Source of the DNA: Onstottus_B arcticum
GTDB lineage: Bacteria; Acidobacteriota; Blastocatellia; UBA7656
Length of the DNA stretch: 64,000 nucleotides
Assembly: GCA_038040485.1 (NCBI GenBank)
Contig: JBBPIE010000035.1
Location: forward strand, 1-64,000
Direction of reading: 5' to 3'
In this document: piece by piece, positions 35,649-42,542 of the stretch
Numbering within the stretch: position 1 is the first letter of the stretch
How the letters are laid out: every line of letters starts with the position of its first letter
Position numbers and translations under genes: made by a program
The notes under the pieces: generated by a model
The model's database searches: none
Seen by the model: the letters and a program-made list of their open reading frames with translations, nothing else
What the model was told of the DNA's origin: nothing

Positions 35649-35807
35649 ATGCGGATGTCGTCAATAAGCGCCGACAACCTATGCGCGCACCCCGAATGCT
35701 CGTGTCCGGCAATCTGGGACGGTAACTATTGCAGCCTATCCTGCAAGGCGACGCCAGACGCAAGCACTTGCGAGTGCGGGCACCCGGAGTGCGAAGCCAC
35801 TGCGTAG
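35649..35807 (+). CDS. Bacterial metallothionein-like protein
   Basis: A 52-residue protein with nine cysteines and histidines arranged as in bacterial (SmtA/BmtA-type) metallothioneins: C-A-H-P-E-C-S-C near the N-terminus, Y-C-S-L-S-C in the middle, then C-E-C-G-H-P-E-C. These proteins chelate zinc, cadmium or copper in the cytoplasm. AAGGAG lies 4-5 bases before ATG 35649; a second ATG at 35655 is possible. It diverges from the ABC operon and leads a run of small stress-type genes. No metal-responsive repressor gene is adjacent. Confidence 0.85.
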   Translation: MRMSSISADNLCAHPECSCPAIWDGNYCSLSCKATPDASTCECGHPECEATA

Positions 35808-35872
35808 TTCCGACGGTAGGTGACGCGTGCGGTTTCTAAGCGGGCGTTTCATCCGAGGAAGGGAAAAAGTCG

Positions 35873-36001
35873 ATGGCAGCAGAAAGCGATAATGCGGATG
35901 GAGCGGCATGGGCGGCGTTCACCTTGTTAATTCTCTTGTTGGTGCTCGGCCTACTCTATTTTGGAGGAGCGTTCGTAAGCAAACCAGGGATAGTAGGTTA
36001 G
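35873..36001 (+). CDS. 42-residue single-pass membrane peptide
   Basis: A short frame from ATG 35873 with AGGAAGGG ahead of it. It encodes an acidic N-terminus (MAAESDNADG), one strongly hydrophobic helix (about 13-34) and a short tail. Position 65 bases after the metallothionein gene and the good ribosome site support a real gene. Function unknown; similar small hydrophobic proteins often modulate membrane stress responses. Confidence 0.6.
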   Translation: MAAESDNADGAAWAAFTLLILLLVLGLLYFGGAFVSKPGIVG

Positions 36002-36171
36002 CTCGATCTAATTGTTGCCTAGTGGTTTGTGCGGTTTGCAACTAATGAATTCGTTACTACGAAGGTTGTGAGCTTCGAGCCCCTTGATCGCATTCAACGA
36101 ATACAGATCGACCTGGGTTCGTATGCCTCTTAACCGGAATCCAGCACTGATCGAAGAAAGGAGACAACGCA

Positions 36172-36378
36172 ATGTTGAACAAGGACGAAGTGAAGGGCAA
36201 AGGGAAGCAAGTCAAAGGAAAATTGAAAGAAGAGGTCGGCAAGCTGACACGTAATCGCCAACTCCAGGACGAAGGCCAGGTCGACCAACAAGAAGGCGAG
36301 ATCAAAGAAGGATTCGGTAAGGCTCGCCGCAAGGTGGGAGAAGCAGTGGAGAAGGTTGGCAAGACTATTTCCCGCTGA
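36172..36378 (+). CDS. CsbD-family stress protein
   Basis: A 68-residue, highly charged CsbD-like protein (MLNKDEVKGKGKQVKGKLKE, then EVGKLTRN; later EGEIKEGFGKARRKVGE). The family is induced by general stress under alternative sigma factors in many bacteria and is thought to be intrinsically flexible. GAAAGGAGA precedes ATG. It fits the surrounding cluster of small stress genes. Confidence 0.92.
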   Translation: MLNKDEVKGKGKQVKGKLKEEVGKLTRNRQLQDEGQVDQQEGEIKEGFGKARRKVGEAVEKVGKTISR

Positions 36379-36502
36379 TAGGCGTCGCGGAATTAACCTC
36401 GCGTGGCGCTCGGCACCGATACTAGTTCGAGAGAACCGGACGGATCCGAGCGCTCCGCCTTTTGTCTAAATCGATGCTGAAGCCCTAAAGGAGGGGCACG
36501 AA

Positions 36503-36991
36503 ATGGCTAAACTTGTTACTGGTTTGTTCAAGACTCGAGGCGTCGCGGAGAACGCCGTTGAAAGCCTGATCCACAACGGCTATCCGCGCGAGGACATCAG
36601 TCTTCTAATGTCTGACGCGACGCGTGGTCGAGAGTTCGCGCTTCAAATGGCGACAAAGGCTCCGGAAGGAGCCGCGACCGGCGCAACTATCGGAGGCGCA
36701 GTGGGAGCGATCGCGGCCGGACTGGTGGTGCTGGGAATCGTCGTCGTTCCGGGACTTGCCCTTGTCGCGGCAGGCCCAATCGTGGCGACGCTGGCTGGCC
36801 TGGGCGCAGGAGCCGCCGCAGGCGGAGTGGCCGGAGCGCTGATCGGCCTGGGCTTGCCTGAACACGAAGCAAAGTTCTACAACGAGGCCATCGAGAAAGG
36901 CGGGATTCTGTTGGGCGTTTATGCTCACGATGACCGCGCCGGACAAGCGAGGAAGATCCTCGAGGCTTCGGGGGCAGAAAAGGTCAAGTAA
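36503..36991 (+). CDS. Glycine-zipper stress protein (general stress 17M-like)
   Basis: A 162-residue protein. An N-terminal GSP17M-like domain (VTGLFKTRGVAENAVESLIHNGY) is followed by a glycine-zipper hydrophobic core (about 52-115, G-A-x-x-G-A repeats such as GGAVGAIAAGLVVLG) and a C-terminal domain (EAKFYNEAIEKGGILLGVYA) resembling the typical DUF1269/heat-induced YflT pattern. AAAGGAGGGG precedes ATG. Glycine zippers often oligomerise in membranes. Likely an envelope stress protein; the exact role is unknown. Confidence 0.85.
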   Translation: MAKLVTGLFKTRGVAENAVESLIHNGYPREDISLLMSDATRGREFALQMATKAPEGAATGATIGGAVGAIAAGLVVLGIVVVPGLALVAAGPIVATLAGLGAGAAAGGVAGALIGLGLPEHEAKFYNEAIEKGGILLGVYAHDDRAGQARKILEASGAEKVK

Positions 36992-37006
36992 ACCGAGAGC
37001 TGGGAA

Positions 37007-37105
37007 GCTGGCTTTTCTGCCAGCCCCGCGTGATTGCCGGAATAAATTGGGAGTCAAGAATGAGCGAAGGCTTGACCGGCTCCTCACCTCCCGCAATCAC
37101 GCGGG
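37007..37105. repeat. Hairpins after the glycine-zipper gene
   Basis: A short stem (GCTGGC/GCCAGC, 37007-37024) lies just after the stop codon. A 13-base inverted repeat (CCCGCGTGATTGC at 37025-37037 and its complement at 37093-37105) encloses 55 bases. They may terminate or stabilise the transcript. Confidence 0.6.
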
Positions 37106-37169
37106 TGTCTTTTATGTAGGGAATGGCCGCGGAGTAGTTGTTCACAAGGCCTTAGAGAGGGAACACCCT

Positions 37170-37394
37170 ATGGAAATGAGACGGAACCCTGACACTGACC
37201 AGCCACCGCTTCCTTCGGATGAGCCTGAAAAGTCGCCGGTAATCATGCCGCCGGACCAGCCTGGACGGCGAGAAGAAGATGAACCCGATCCACCGCCAAG
37301 AGGCGACCCGCCGAACGATGAACCGACCCGAATACTAGCCCGGTACGAGCGAGAGCAGCGCAAGACGTTGCAACTCCCACAGCGCGCCTTTTGA
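37170..37394 (+). CDS. Small proline-rich protein
   Basis: A 74-residue protein rich in Pro, Asp, Glu and Arg (DEPDPPPRGDPPNDEPT), with no cysteine or hydrophobic segment, so disordered. GAGAGGG lies about 8 bases before ATG 37170. The same frame is open for 80 codons upstream, but that part overlaps the end of the previous gene and hairpins. It may be real as part of the small-gene cluster; evidence is modest. Confidence 0.5.
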   Translation: MEMRRNPDTDQPPLPSDEPEKSPVIMPPDQPGRREEDEPDPPPRGDPPNDEPTRILARYEREQRKTLQLPQRAF

Positions 37395-37412
37395 CTGTCG
37401 ATCGCATGACGT

Positions 37413-37640
37413 TTATTCCCGTGTCGCGTCTGGGATCGTTCGTATTCGGCTTACAACACCTCGGATAAGCTCGTCTTGGCGAAATCCCAGCAGGTGGGAA
37501 ACCGCGTCGTTTGCCTGCAGGATTCTGCCCGCCAGGTCGGACACAAATACCGGGTCGGGCGCGTTGGCGATGATGTCCGCAGCAAGAAGGCTGTGCGACT
37601 TGGTCGTTTTAAACTCGAGAAGTGCGAGGGCTAACGACAC
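37413..37640 (-). pseudogene. Truncated PAS-domain fragment
   Basis: A 75-residue frame whose centre (ADIIANAPDPVFVSDLAGRI then LQANDAVSHLLGFRQDELI) is the first half of a PAS domain. The domain breaks off after about 45 residues and no output domain follows. The GTG start has no clear ribosome site. Probably a remnant of a sensor kinase gene. Confidence 0.55.
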
Positions 37641-37685
37641 GCCTTAGTTTGCTCGAGCAAAGGCCAGCCGCGTTCCTGCACCTAC

Positions 37686-38237
37686 TCAGCCTGGGGAACC
37701 CCCGGCCGGATTCAAAGTCGTGAGCATGTTTGACAGATCGTCGGCGTGTTCTTCTTCTTTTGCCAGAATCGATTCGATAAGGACGCGGGTGGTCGGATCG
37801 TCATTTCCAAGCCATCGGACGATCTCGGAGTATGACTCGATGGCTATCCGCTCGGCGACGAGGTCCTCGCGGATCATGTCCACAAGTGAGTCGCCTTCGA
37901 CGTATTCCGAGTGGCTCCGCGTCGCCAGGCCTTTCGGATCGAAGTTTGGTTCGCCCTTGAGCTGGGTGATTCGTTGAGCCACCTGGTCGGCGTGCACTTG
38001 TTCTTCGTTGGCGTGCTGAAGGAACTCTTGCGCGACCGGCTCGGCGTTGATGCCGCTCGCCATGTAGTAGTGACGCTTATAGCGGAGGACGCAGACGAGC
38101 TCAGTCGCCAGCACTTCATTCAACACGGCGATCACTCTCTCGCGATCAGCCTTGTAGCCCTCCGTCACCGGGCCTTTCTCGATCTGTTGGCGCGCCCTGC
38201 GCCGAATCTCCTTCACGTCTGATAGAAACTCGCTCAT
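37686..38237 (-). CDS. Ferritin-like (bacterioferritin-type) protein
   Basis: A 183-residue four-helix ferritin-like protein. The di-iron ligands of two helix pairs can be seen: Glu in NEVLATELVCVLRY, Glu-His in EEQVHAD, Glu in EDLVAERIAIESYSE and Glu-His in AKEEEHADD. Bacterioferritins and Dps-like relatives oxidise and store Fe(II), limiting Fenton chemistry. The protein is longer than typical bacterioferritin by about 20 residues at the N-terminus. Its place among metallothionein and other stress genes fits oxidative/metal stress. Heme-binding Met cannot be assigned with confidence. Confidence 0.88.
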   Translation of the reverse strand: MSEFLSDVKEIRRRARQQIEKGPVTEGYKADRERVIAVLNEVLATELVCVLRYKRHYYMASGINAEPVAQEFLQHANEEQVHADQVAQRITQLKGEPNFDPKGLATRSHSEYVEGDSLVDMIREDLVAERIAIESYSEIVRWLGNDDPTTRVLIESILAKEEEHADDLSNMLTTLNPAGGSPG

Positions 38238-38585
38238 ATACTCATCTCCTTTGACACGACGCTGTATTCTCCACGCGCGCCGAGTACAACGCGCATCGGG
38301 ATCGTTAACTTTAGCGCGCGCTTACATCGAGCACAACAGCCTCCGCAAGCTTTTTCGGCGGCGAGTCCGATGCAAGAAGTTCGTGTCGCAGAAGATCGCC
38401 GACACACCCTCCGTACTACGAACAATTCTCTGCACGATCTTTGAGACTTGGTGGCTCCTCGGTGAGAGATTGCTTTTCACCGGAAAGCCGCCGAGTCGCA
38501 AACATCATGATGCAGAGAAGCGGGCTTTTGAGGAGGAAGCTGTGGGCTGGAAGTGCCCACAGCCTCGGGTTGATTGTCGATTGTT
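38238..38585. other. Intergenic region with one hairpin
   Basis: No supported gene. A perfect 9-bp stem (GCTGTGGGC/GCCCACAGC) with a 7-base loop lies at 38539-38563, 22 bases past the end of the next minus-strand gene, and may be its terminator although no U-tract follows. Confidence 0.5.
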
Positions 38586-38756
38586 CTAGCGGGTCTGGAA
38601 GTCGCCGCCCTTCTTTTTGTTCTTGTCCTTGTCTTGAACACCCTGGTCGTATTGCTGCTCGCTGGGTTCGCCGGGGGTTCGGCCTTTCCCGAGCTCGTCT
38701 TGATCCTGGCCAGGCTTGCGATTTTCTTCCTGAGGTTTTGGTTTGTTTGCTGACAT
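38586..38756 (-). CDS. 56-residue hydrophilic disordered peptide
   Basis: A short gene from ATG 38756 with AAAGGAGC about 8 bases ahead. The product is very hydrophilic (Lys, Gln, Asp, Gly, Pro), without cysteine or hydrophobic segments, and ends GGDFQTR. Composition resembles desiccation-type disordered proteins. The Q-D-K-D-K-N-K-K-K-G-G stretch recalls the tail of the zinc-ribbon protein at 17.4 kb, probably by composition only. Function unknown; context suggests stress. Confidence 0.62.
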   Translation of the reverse strand: MSANKPKPQEENRKPGQDQDELGKGRTPGEPSEQQYDQGVQDKDKNKKKGGDFQTR

Positions 38757-38871
38757 AAGAGCGCTCCTTTCGTGAATACAATTCAGGTCGTTAATGAATA
38801 GACCCAGGCTGCCTATCCCCCTTACCCTTTGCTCGAAGCGCCTGGAGAGTTGAAGGTCGTTGCGTCTCGGT

Positions 38872-39024
38872 TTATGAAACTACTCGACGCCCGGTCATCA
38901 ACTGGAACACCAGCACCACCGCTGCGACAACCAGAAGCAGGTGAATGAAACCACCTAAGGCATAGCCGCTCACAAGACCGAGCAGCCAGAGTACCAACAG
39001 AATAAGAAAGACTGTCCAAAGCAT
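38872..39024 (-). CDS. lmo0937-like small membrane protein (DUF5670-type)
   Basis: A 50-residue protein with two hydrophobic helices (MLWTVFLILLVLWLLGLVSG; then FIHLLLVVAAVVLVF) separated by a conserved Y-A-L-G-G turn, matching the lmo0937 family pattern. AAGGAG precedes ATG 39024. The family is widespread, frequently near stress genes, and of unknown mechanism. Confidence 0.85.
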   Translation of the reverse strand: MLWTVFLILLVLWLLGLVSGYALGGFIHLLLVVAAVVLVFQLMTGRRVVS

Positions 39025-39281
39025 GATGTTCTCCTTCGACCGCGTTCAGTCTGAGCCGACGACTCATCCGGATCAGCCGAGCCTCGCGACTCGTTCCTCA
39101 TTCAGAGCCGTTTTTCAATCCAGTTCTTGATTCACAATGGTAAGAGCAACCTCCGTTCCAACCGACAACATCTGCGATTTCGTTAAAGGATGATAGGACG
39201 TCAACAAACGGCTACGACGCTGTACTCAAAAAGAACGTACCCGTTGTCCCAATGTCTTACACCGCCTCACGGCGGGCAAGG

Positions 39282-39505
39282 CTAGTGCCGGCGTCGCTTT
39301 CTTCCACTCTTTTCCCCCAACGAGTGGTTCTTCTTTCCGCGCCTGTTGCCAGACTTCTTGCCGCCGCCTGGCTCCTTGTTGACCGTAGCCCGCGCGCGAC
39401 CGTTTGCTTCCTTTCAGAAACGCTTCGATGCTCGTAGCTGTCAGCGATGCGCTCCGCGTGACGCTTCTGCTCGTCGGTATGTTTTCCTTTGTCTCCCTGT
39501 GGCAT
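39282..39505 (-). pseudogene. Small lysine-rich stress-type protein (frameshifted or misread)
   Basis: ATG 39505 begins MPQGDKGKHTDEQKRHAERI, the pattern of a common small protein family (MPxGDKxKYTxxQKRxAxHI...ATVNK...GGGKKSG) whose homologues have uninformative names. The second half (ATVNKEPGGGKKSGNRRGKK) is in another frame ending at 39282. One extra G near 39410 would join the two into about 74 residues. The intact halves suggest a consensus error or very recent mutation. Confidence 0.65.
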
Positions 39506-39561
39506 GTTCGCTTGTCCCCTGCTTCGAGTGATTGGCAGACTCGAGGTCGGACAGATCTCCG

Positions 39562-39765
39562 CTATGGAAGTTTGAATCTGGTTGCCGGCCGAACAAACAA
39601 CGGCATCTGCGCTCCGGTTGAAGTCAGGAACCCGTCGGTCCACGCGTCCTTGCGCGCTCTCTGGTCCGCGCCCGCATCGTTGTTTGAGTTAGATCCGCGT
39701 TGCGGAGGTTCTCCTTGGACCCGCGCGTCGTGTGCCTTCGATGAGTTTCGTGTTCGAGAGATCAT
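39562..39765 (-). CDS. Small hydrophilic protein coupled to DUF3309 gene
   Basis: A 67-residue polar protein (Asn/Asp/Arg/Ser-rich). Its ATG overlaps the TGA of the upstream DUF3309 gene by four bases, and AGGAGG lies inside the end of that gene at proper spacing, which argues strongly for translation. No family recognised. A frameshift as in its neighbour cannot be excluded for the C-terminus. Confidence 0.55.
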   Translation of the reverse strand: MISRTRNSSKAHDARVQGEPPQRGSNSNNDAGADQRARKDAWTDGFLTSTGAQMPLFVRPATRFKLP

Positions 39766-39959
39766 GCTAACCTCCTGTGAATTGAATCGATTGTTCGCCG
39801 GTTAGGCCCCTGCCGGCCGACGAGCGCGAGGACGATGATCACCAGGAGGACTACTCCGAGGAGTCCGCTTGGGCCATAGCCCCAGTTTTTGCTGTGAGGC
39901 CACCGTGGCACCGCGCCGAGCAACATGAGGATCAACAGGATTACTATAATTGTGATCAT
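39762..39959 (-). CDS. DUF3309 small membrane protein
   Basis: A 65-residue protein with two hydrophobic helices separated by PRWPHSKNWGYGPSGLLG, the hallmark of DUF3309. The family typically ends soon after the second helix; here about 15 extra residues follow (QGPNRRTIDSIHRRLA), which carry the ribosome site of the coupled downstream gene. Function unknown; frequently found with stress-response genes. Confidence 0.88.
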   Translation of the reverse strand: MITIIVILLILMLLGAVPRWPHSKNWGYGPSGLLGVVLLVIIVLALVGRQGPNRRTIDSIHRRLA

Positions 39960-40625
39960 TTGCAGTTCTTCTTTTTCTCTTGAACTGGTTGTCAGGCGAT
40001 CGATAACTCCGATTCGTCTGAGCCCTGACTCGCCCTGTTAGGCAAAGGCTGTTCCCGTCGCGCAAGCCTCGCGCTCACGCTGGTTTCGTATTGATTCTGA
40101 ATTCTCAACGGCTGGCGAGCCACGTTAGTGATGTGAATCGAGACAGCGCTGCATTCCAAGCAGACACGCGCTGTTTTGCTCAGACGCCCACGTTCCCAAA
40201 TGTCGCATGGCACCACGATTGCCGCCGCGATCTTGGCGCTCGTGATTTGGGTAGTTCCGTAAGAAGATGGAGCGATCGTGAAAAAAGAAGAGAACAGCCA
40301 GGTTCTATTTACGGCTGAGTCCAAGGGAGGAATCCGTTGCCCCGTGGTCGGGCTGCAACGTGCTCTTTCTTTTTCACGAATGTCCCGTATTGGACCGAAA
40401 TCCCTCGCGAGTCAGCATATGATTCGCGTACCGCGCACAAGTTGCGGTGTTGCTCGTCGCGTTCGATACGGAAAAGAACTCCGAACCGGCGGGCGGGCTG
40501 TTGATATGCACGTGCGATTCGGTGAACAAGCCGCAGCCAGTACGAGCTGCCATTCCATTAGGGGAGAACTAAACCGCCTGCGCAGTGTTTTTGGTCTGCG
40601 ACGGTCAAACAGAGGAGGAACTACC
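39960..40625. other. Divergent intergenic region, no supported gene
   Basis: Between the minus-strand DUF3309 gene and the plus-strand exported protein I find open frames but no recognisable family, ribosome site or start that makes sense. It presumably contains promoters for both directions. Confidence 0.4.
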
Positions 40626-41093
40626 ATGTCGAATCATACTGTAAGAAGGGGCCTGAGGAGCGGAGCGTTGATCTTTACGTTATGCGCGTTGATGATCTCG
40701 CTCAGTCTCGTGTTAGCGCTTGCGGTGGCTGCTCACGCTGAGCCGACATCTCACGAGAGCAATCCGGCGGCAAGGAACGCGTTTCCCCAGCCGGGCACGT
40801 TGACTGCCGTGCTGGTCGATCCCGCTGAGAACGCCAAAGAGAAGACCGCAACGGTGAAGGTTGAGGTGACCGGAGTCAAGCTGATTGATCCGGCCTTGAC
40901 CAACAAACGGCCGACGAAGGGCGAGGGACATCTTCACTATCGAGTCGATAACGGACCGGTCATCGCGACAACGGCGACAAAACTCAGTTTCCACGAGTTG
41001 ACCCCCGGGCAGCACAAGATCGTCGTCATGCTTGCGAACAACGATCACAGTCCGAGCGGTCTCGAGCAGACGCTCGCGATAACAATCCCGTAA
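40626..41093 (+). CDS. Exported small beta-domain protein (DUF6130/DUF4399-like)
   Basis: A 155-residue protein with a signal peptide (ALIFTLCALMISLSLVLALA then AHAEP) and a C-terminal beta domain containing KGEGHLHYRVDNGP and ELTPGQHKIVVML, the layout of small periplasmic DUF6130/DUF4399-type proteins with conserved His residues. GAGGAGG lies 7-8 bases before ATG 40626, which decides the start over a long open frame upstream. Possible copper or other metal contact through the His pair is speculation. Confidence 0.8.
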   Translation: MSNHTVRRGLRSGALIFTLCALMISLSLVLALAVAAHAEPTSHESNPAARNAFPQPGTLTAVLVDPAENAKEKTATVKVEVTGVKLIDPALTNKRPTKGEGHLHYRVDNGPVIATTATKLSFHELTPGQHKIVVMLANNDHSPSGLEQTLAITIP

Positions 41094-41214
41094 CAAGTCG
41101 TCAATTGATAACCAGGTTCGCTGAGCCGGGGTAGTATGACGCGGCTCGGCGGACCTCAGAGGAATGCGCCATGAACCCATAGATCCTCGTGGCAGCGTTC
41201 AAGAGGAGCAAAAC

Positions 41215-41337
41215 ATGGAAGGTGCTGGGCGAGGTTGTCTTGCCGGTCTGATCTCGTGGAAGCTTGGCGGCGGATTCATATCGACGATCATTATTTTCAT
41301 CATCGTCTTCTGGCTGCTCGGCTATGTGCACTGCTAG
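41215..41337 (+). CDS. 40-residue membrane peptide
   Basis: A short frame from ATG 41215 with AGAGGAGC about 6 bases ahead. A Gly-rich N-terminus (MEGAGRGCLAGLI) precedes a hydrophobic helix (FISTIIIFIIVFWLLGYV) and the peptide ends in H-C. It sits 9 bases before the DUF1003 start, whose ribosome site (AGGAG) begins at its stop codon, so both are probably one transcript. Confidence 0.65.
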   Translation: MEGAGRGCLAGLISWKLGGGFISTIIIFIIVFWLLGYVHC

Positions 41338-41346
41338 GAGATAACG

Positions 41347-41908
41347 TTGAGTTCACAACATCGATCCGACTACTCGGATAAATCCGTCAACGATAAGAAT
41401 CCGGAACTGGCCGGCTTCGTCCAAAGGAATATCTCCGCGATCATCAAGATGCGCGCGGAAAAAGAGCGTGAGAAGAATCTCCAGGAACGCGCTGCCGACG
41501 CGCTCACGATGTTTTCCGGCAGCATGATGTTCGTGTTCGTCCACGCAGTCTGTTTCGGCTTGTGGATATTGTTCAACGTCGGCTGGCTCGGGGGAGGGAC
41601 ACCGTTCGATCCTTTTCCATTCAGCTTGCTGACGCTGATTGTCTCGCTGGAGGCAATCTTCCTCTCGACGTTCGTGCTGATCAGTCAGAACCACGCGGGC
41701 CAGATGGCAGACAAGCGCGCGGATCTGGATTTGCAGATCAACCTCTTATCCGAGCATGAGATCACCCGGCTCCTAACGCTGACCGACGCCATCGCAGATC
41801 ATCTGGGCATACAGGTCGAGAAGAAACCCGACAATGATGAGCTAAAGAAAGATGTTGACGCCAAGCAGTTGCTGGAGGAGATCGAGTCTCGAGAGAAGAC
41901 TGAGAAAG
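41347..41908 (+). CDS. DUF1003 membrane protein (3' end in assembly gap)
   Basis: At least 187 residues of a DUF1003 protein: a cytoplasmic N-terminus, two transmembrane helices (about 60-82 and 90-115) with FNVGWLGGGTPFDPFPFSLL between them, and a C-terminal coiled region (DLQINLLSEHEITRLL then HLGIQVEKKP). The start is TTG with AGGAG before it. The last visible residues (VDAKQLLEEIESREKTEK) are repeated after the gap at 42063-42134, where the frame ends in EKHNK and a stop. If the gap holds a copy of that end, the protein is about 192 residues. Function unknown. Confidence 0.85.
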
Positions 41909-42008
41909 NNNNNNNNNNNNNNNNNNNNNNNNNNNNNNNNNNNNNNNNNNNNNNNNNNNNNNNNNNNNNNNNNNNNNNNNNNNNNNNNNNNNNNNNNNNN
42001 NNNNNNNN
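41909..42008. other. Assembly gap (100 N)
   Basis: A placeholder gap lying between two copies of the same sequence. From the spacing of the duplicated flanks, about 93 bases would make a perfect tandem copy. Confidence 0.98.
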
Positions 42009-42265
42009 CAGACCAAGAATCTGTTGAGAATCTTGGCGCTCTTGGCGGTTGGTCGATTCGCCGTTGACGCCAAGCAGTTGCTGGAGGAGATCGAGTCTCG
42101 AGAGAAGACTGAGAAAGAGAAGCACAACAAATGACCATCAAACAAGGGCAGTGTTCCTATTTGTGTGTTGCTCGATTGGAAAACCGCCAAGCCGCCAAGA
42201 ACGCCAAGGTCAGACCAAGAATCTGTTGAGAATCTTGGCGCTCTTGGCGGTTGGTCGATTCGCCG
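42009..42265. repeat. Duplicated DUF1003 3' end plus CCAAGAACGCC hairpin repeat
   Basis: Segment A (41854-41908) recurs at 42063-42117, and segment B (42009-42061) recurs at 42211-42263, giving the order A-gap-B-A-spacer-B. This is a tandem duplication of about 202 bases, or an assembly artefact. B is part of a hairpin: CCGCCAAGAACGCCAAGG before it and CTTGGCGCTCTTGGCGG within it. Confidence 0.85.
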
Positions 42266-42524
42266 ACAAACGAGCAACACAAACTCTAGGACACTACCCA
42301 AACCAGCAAACTGTTTGGTTGAAGCCCAGGCGTTGAAGGAAGCTTGTGAAGAAGTTGAAGATCAGGAAGACGAGCACATTTATCACAGCAAGGGTTGGTG
42401 CCGTGAGTTGTGGATTGAGTCGCTAGGTATGCCTGCCGTGCTACCGCCACCCGAAGAGGAGAAGGATGTAAAGACCGCGATCGGAGCGGCTCGCGCAGCG
42501 AAAGCGCGAGAGAGCATGCTTTGA
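42165..42524 (+). CDS. Hypothetical protein with repeat-derived N-terminus
   Basis: A 119-residue open frame. The first 45 residues come from the hairpin repeat, but the last 65 (ALKEACEEVEDQEDEHIYHS, KGWCRELWIESLGMPAVLPP, then PEEEKDVKTAIGAARAAKAR) look like a genuine conserved acidic domain. The real gene has probably lost its 5' end to the duplication. I do not recognise the family with confidence. Confidence 0.45.
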   Translation: MLLDWKTAKPPRTPRSDQESVENLGALGGWSIRRQTSNTNSRTLPKPANCLVEAQALKEACEEVEDQEDEHIYHSKGWCRELWIESLGMPAVLPPPEEEKDVKTAIGAARAAKARESML

Positions 42525-42542
42525 GTCAATGGGCGCCCGTCG

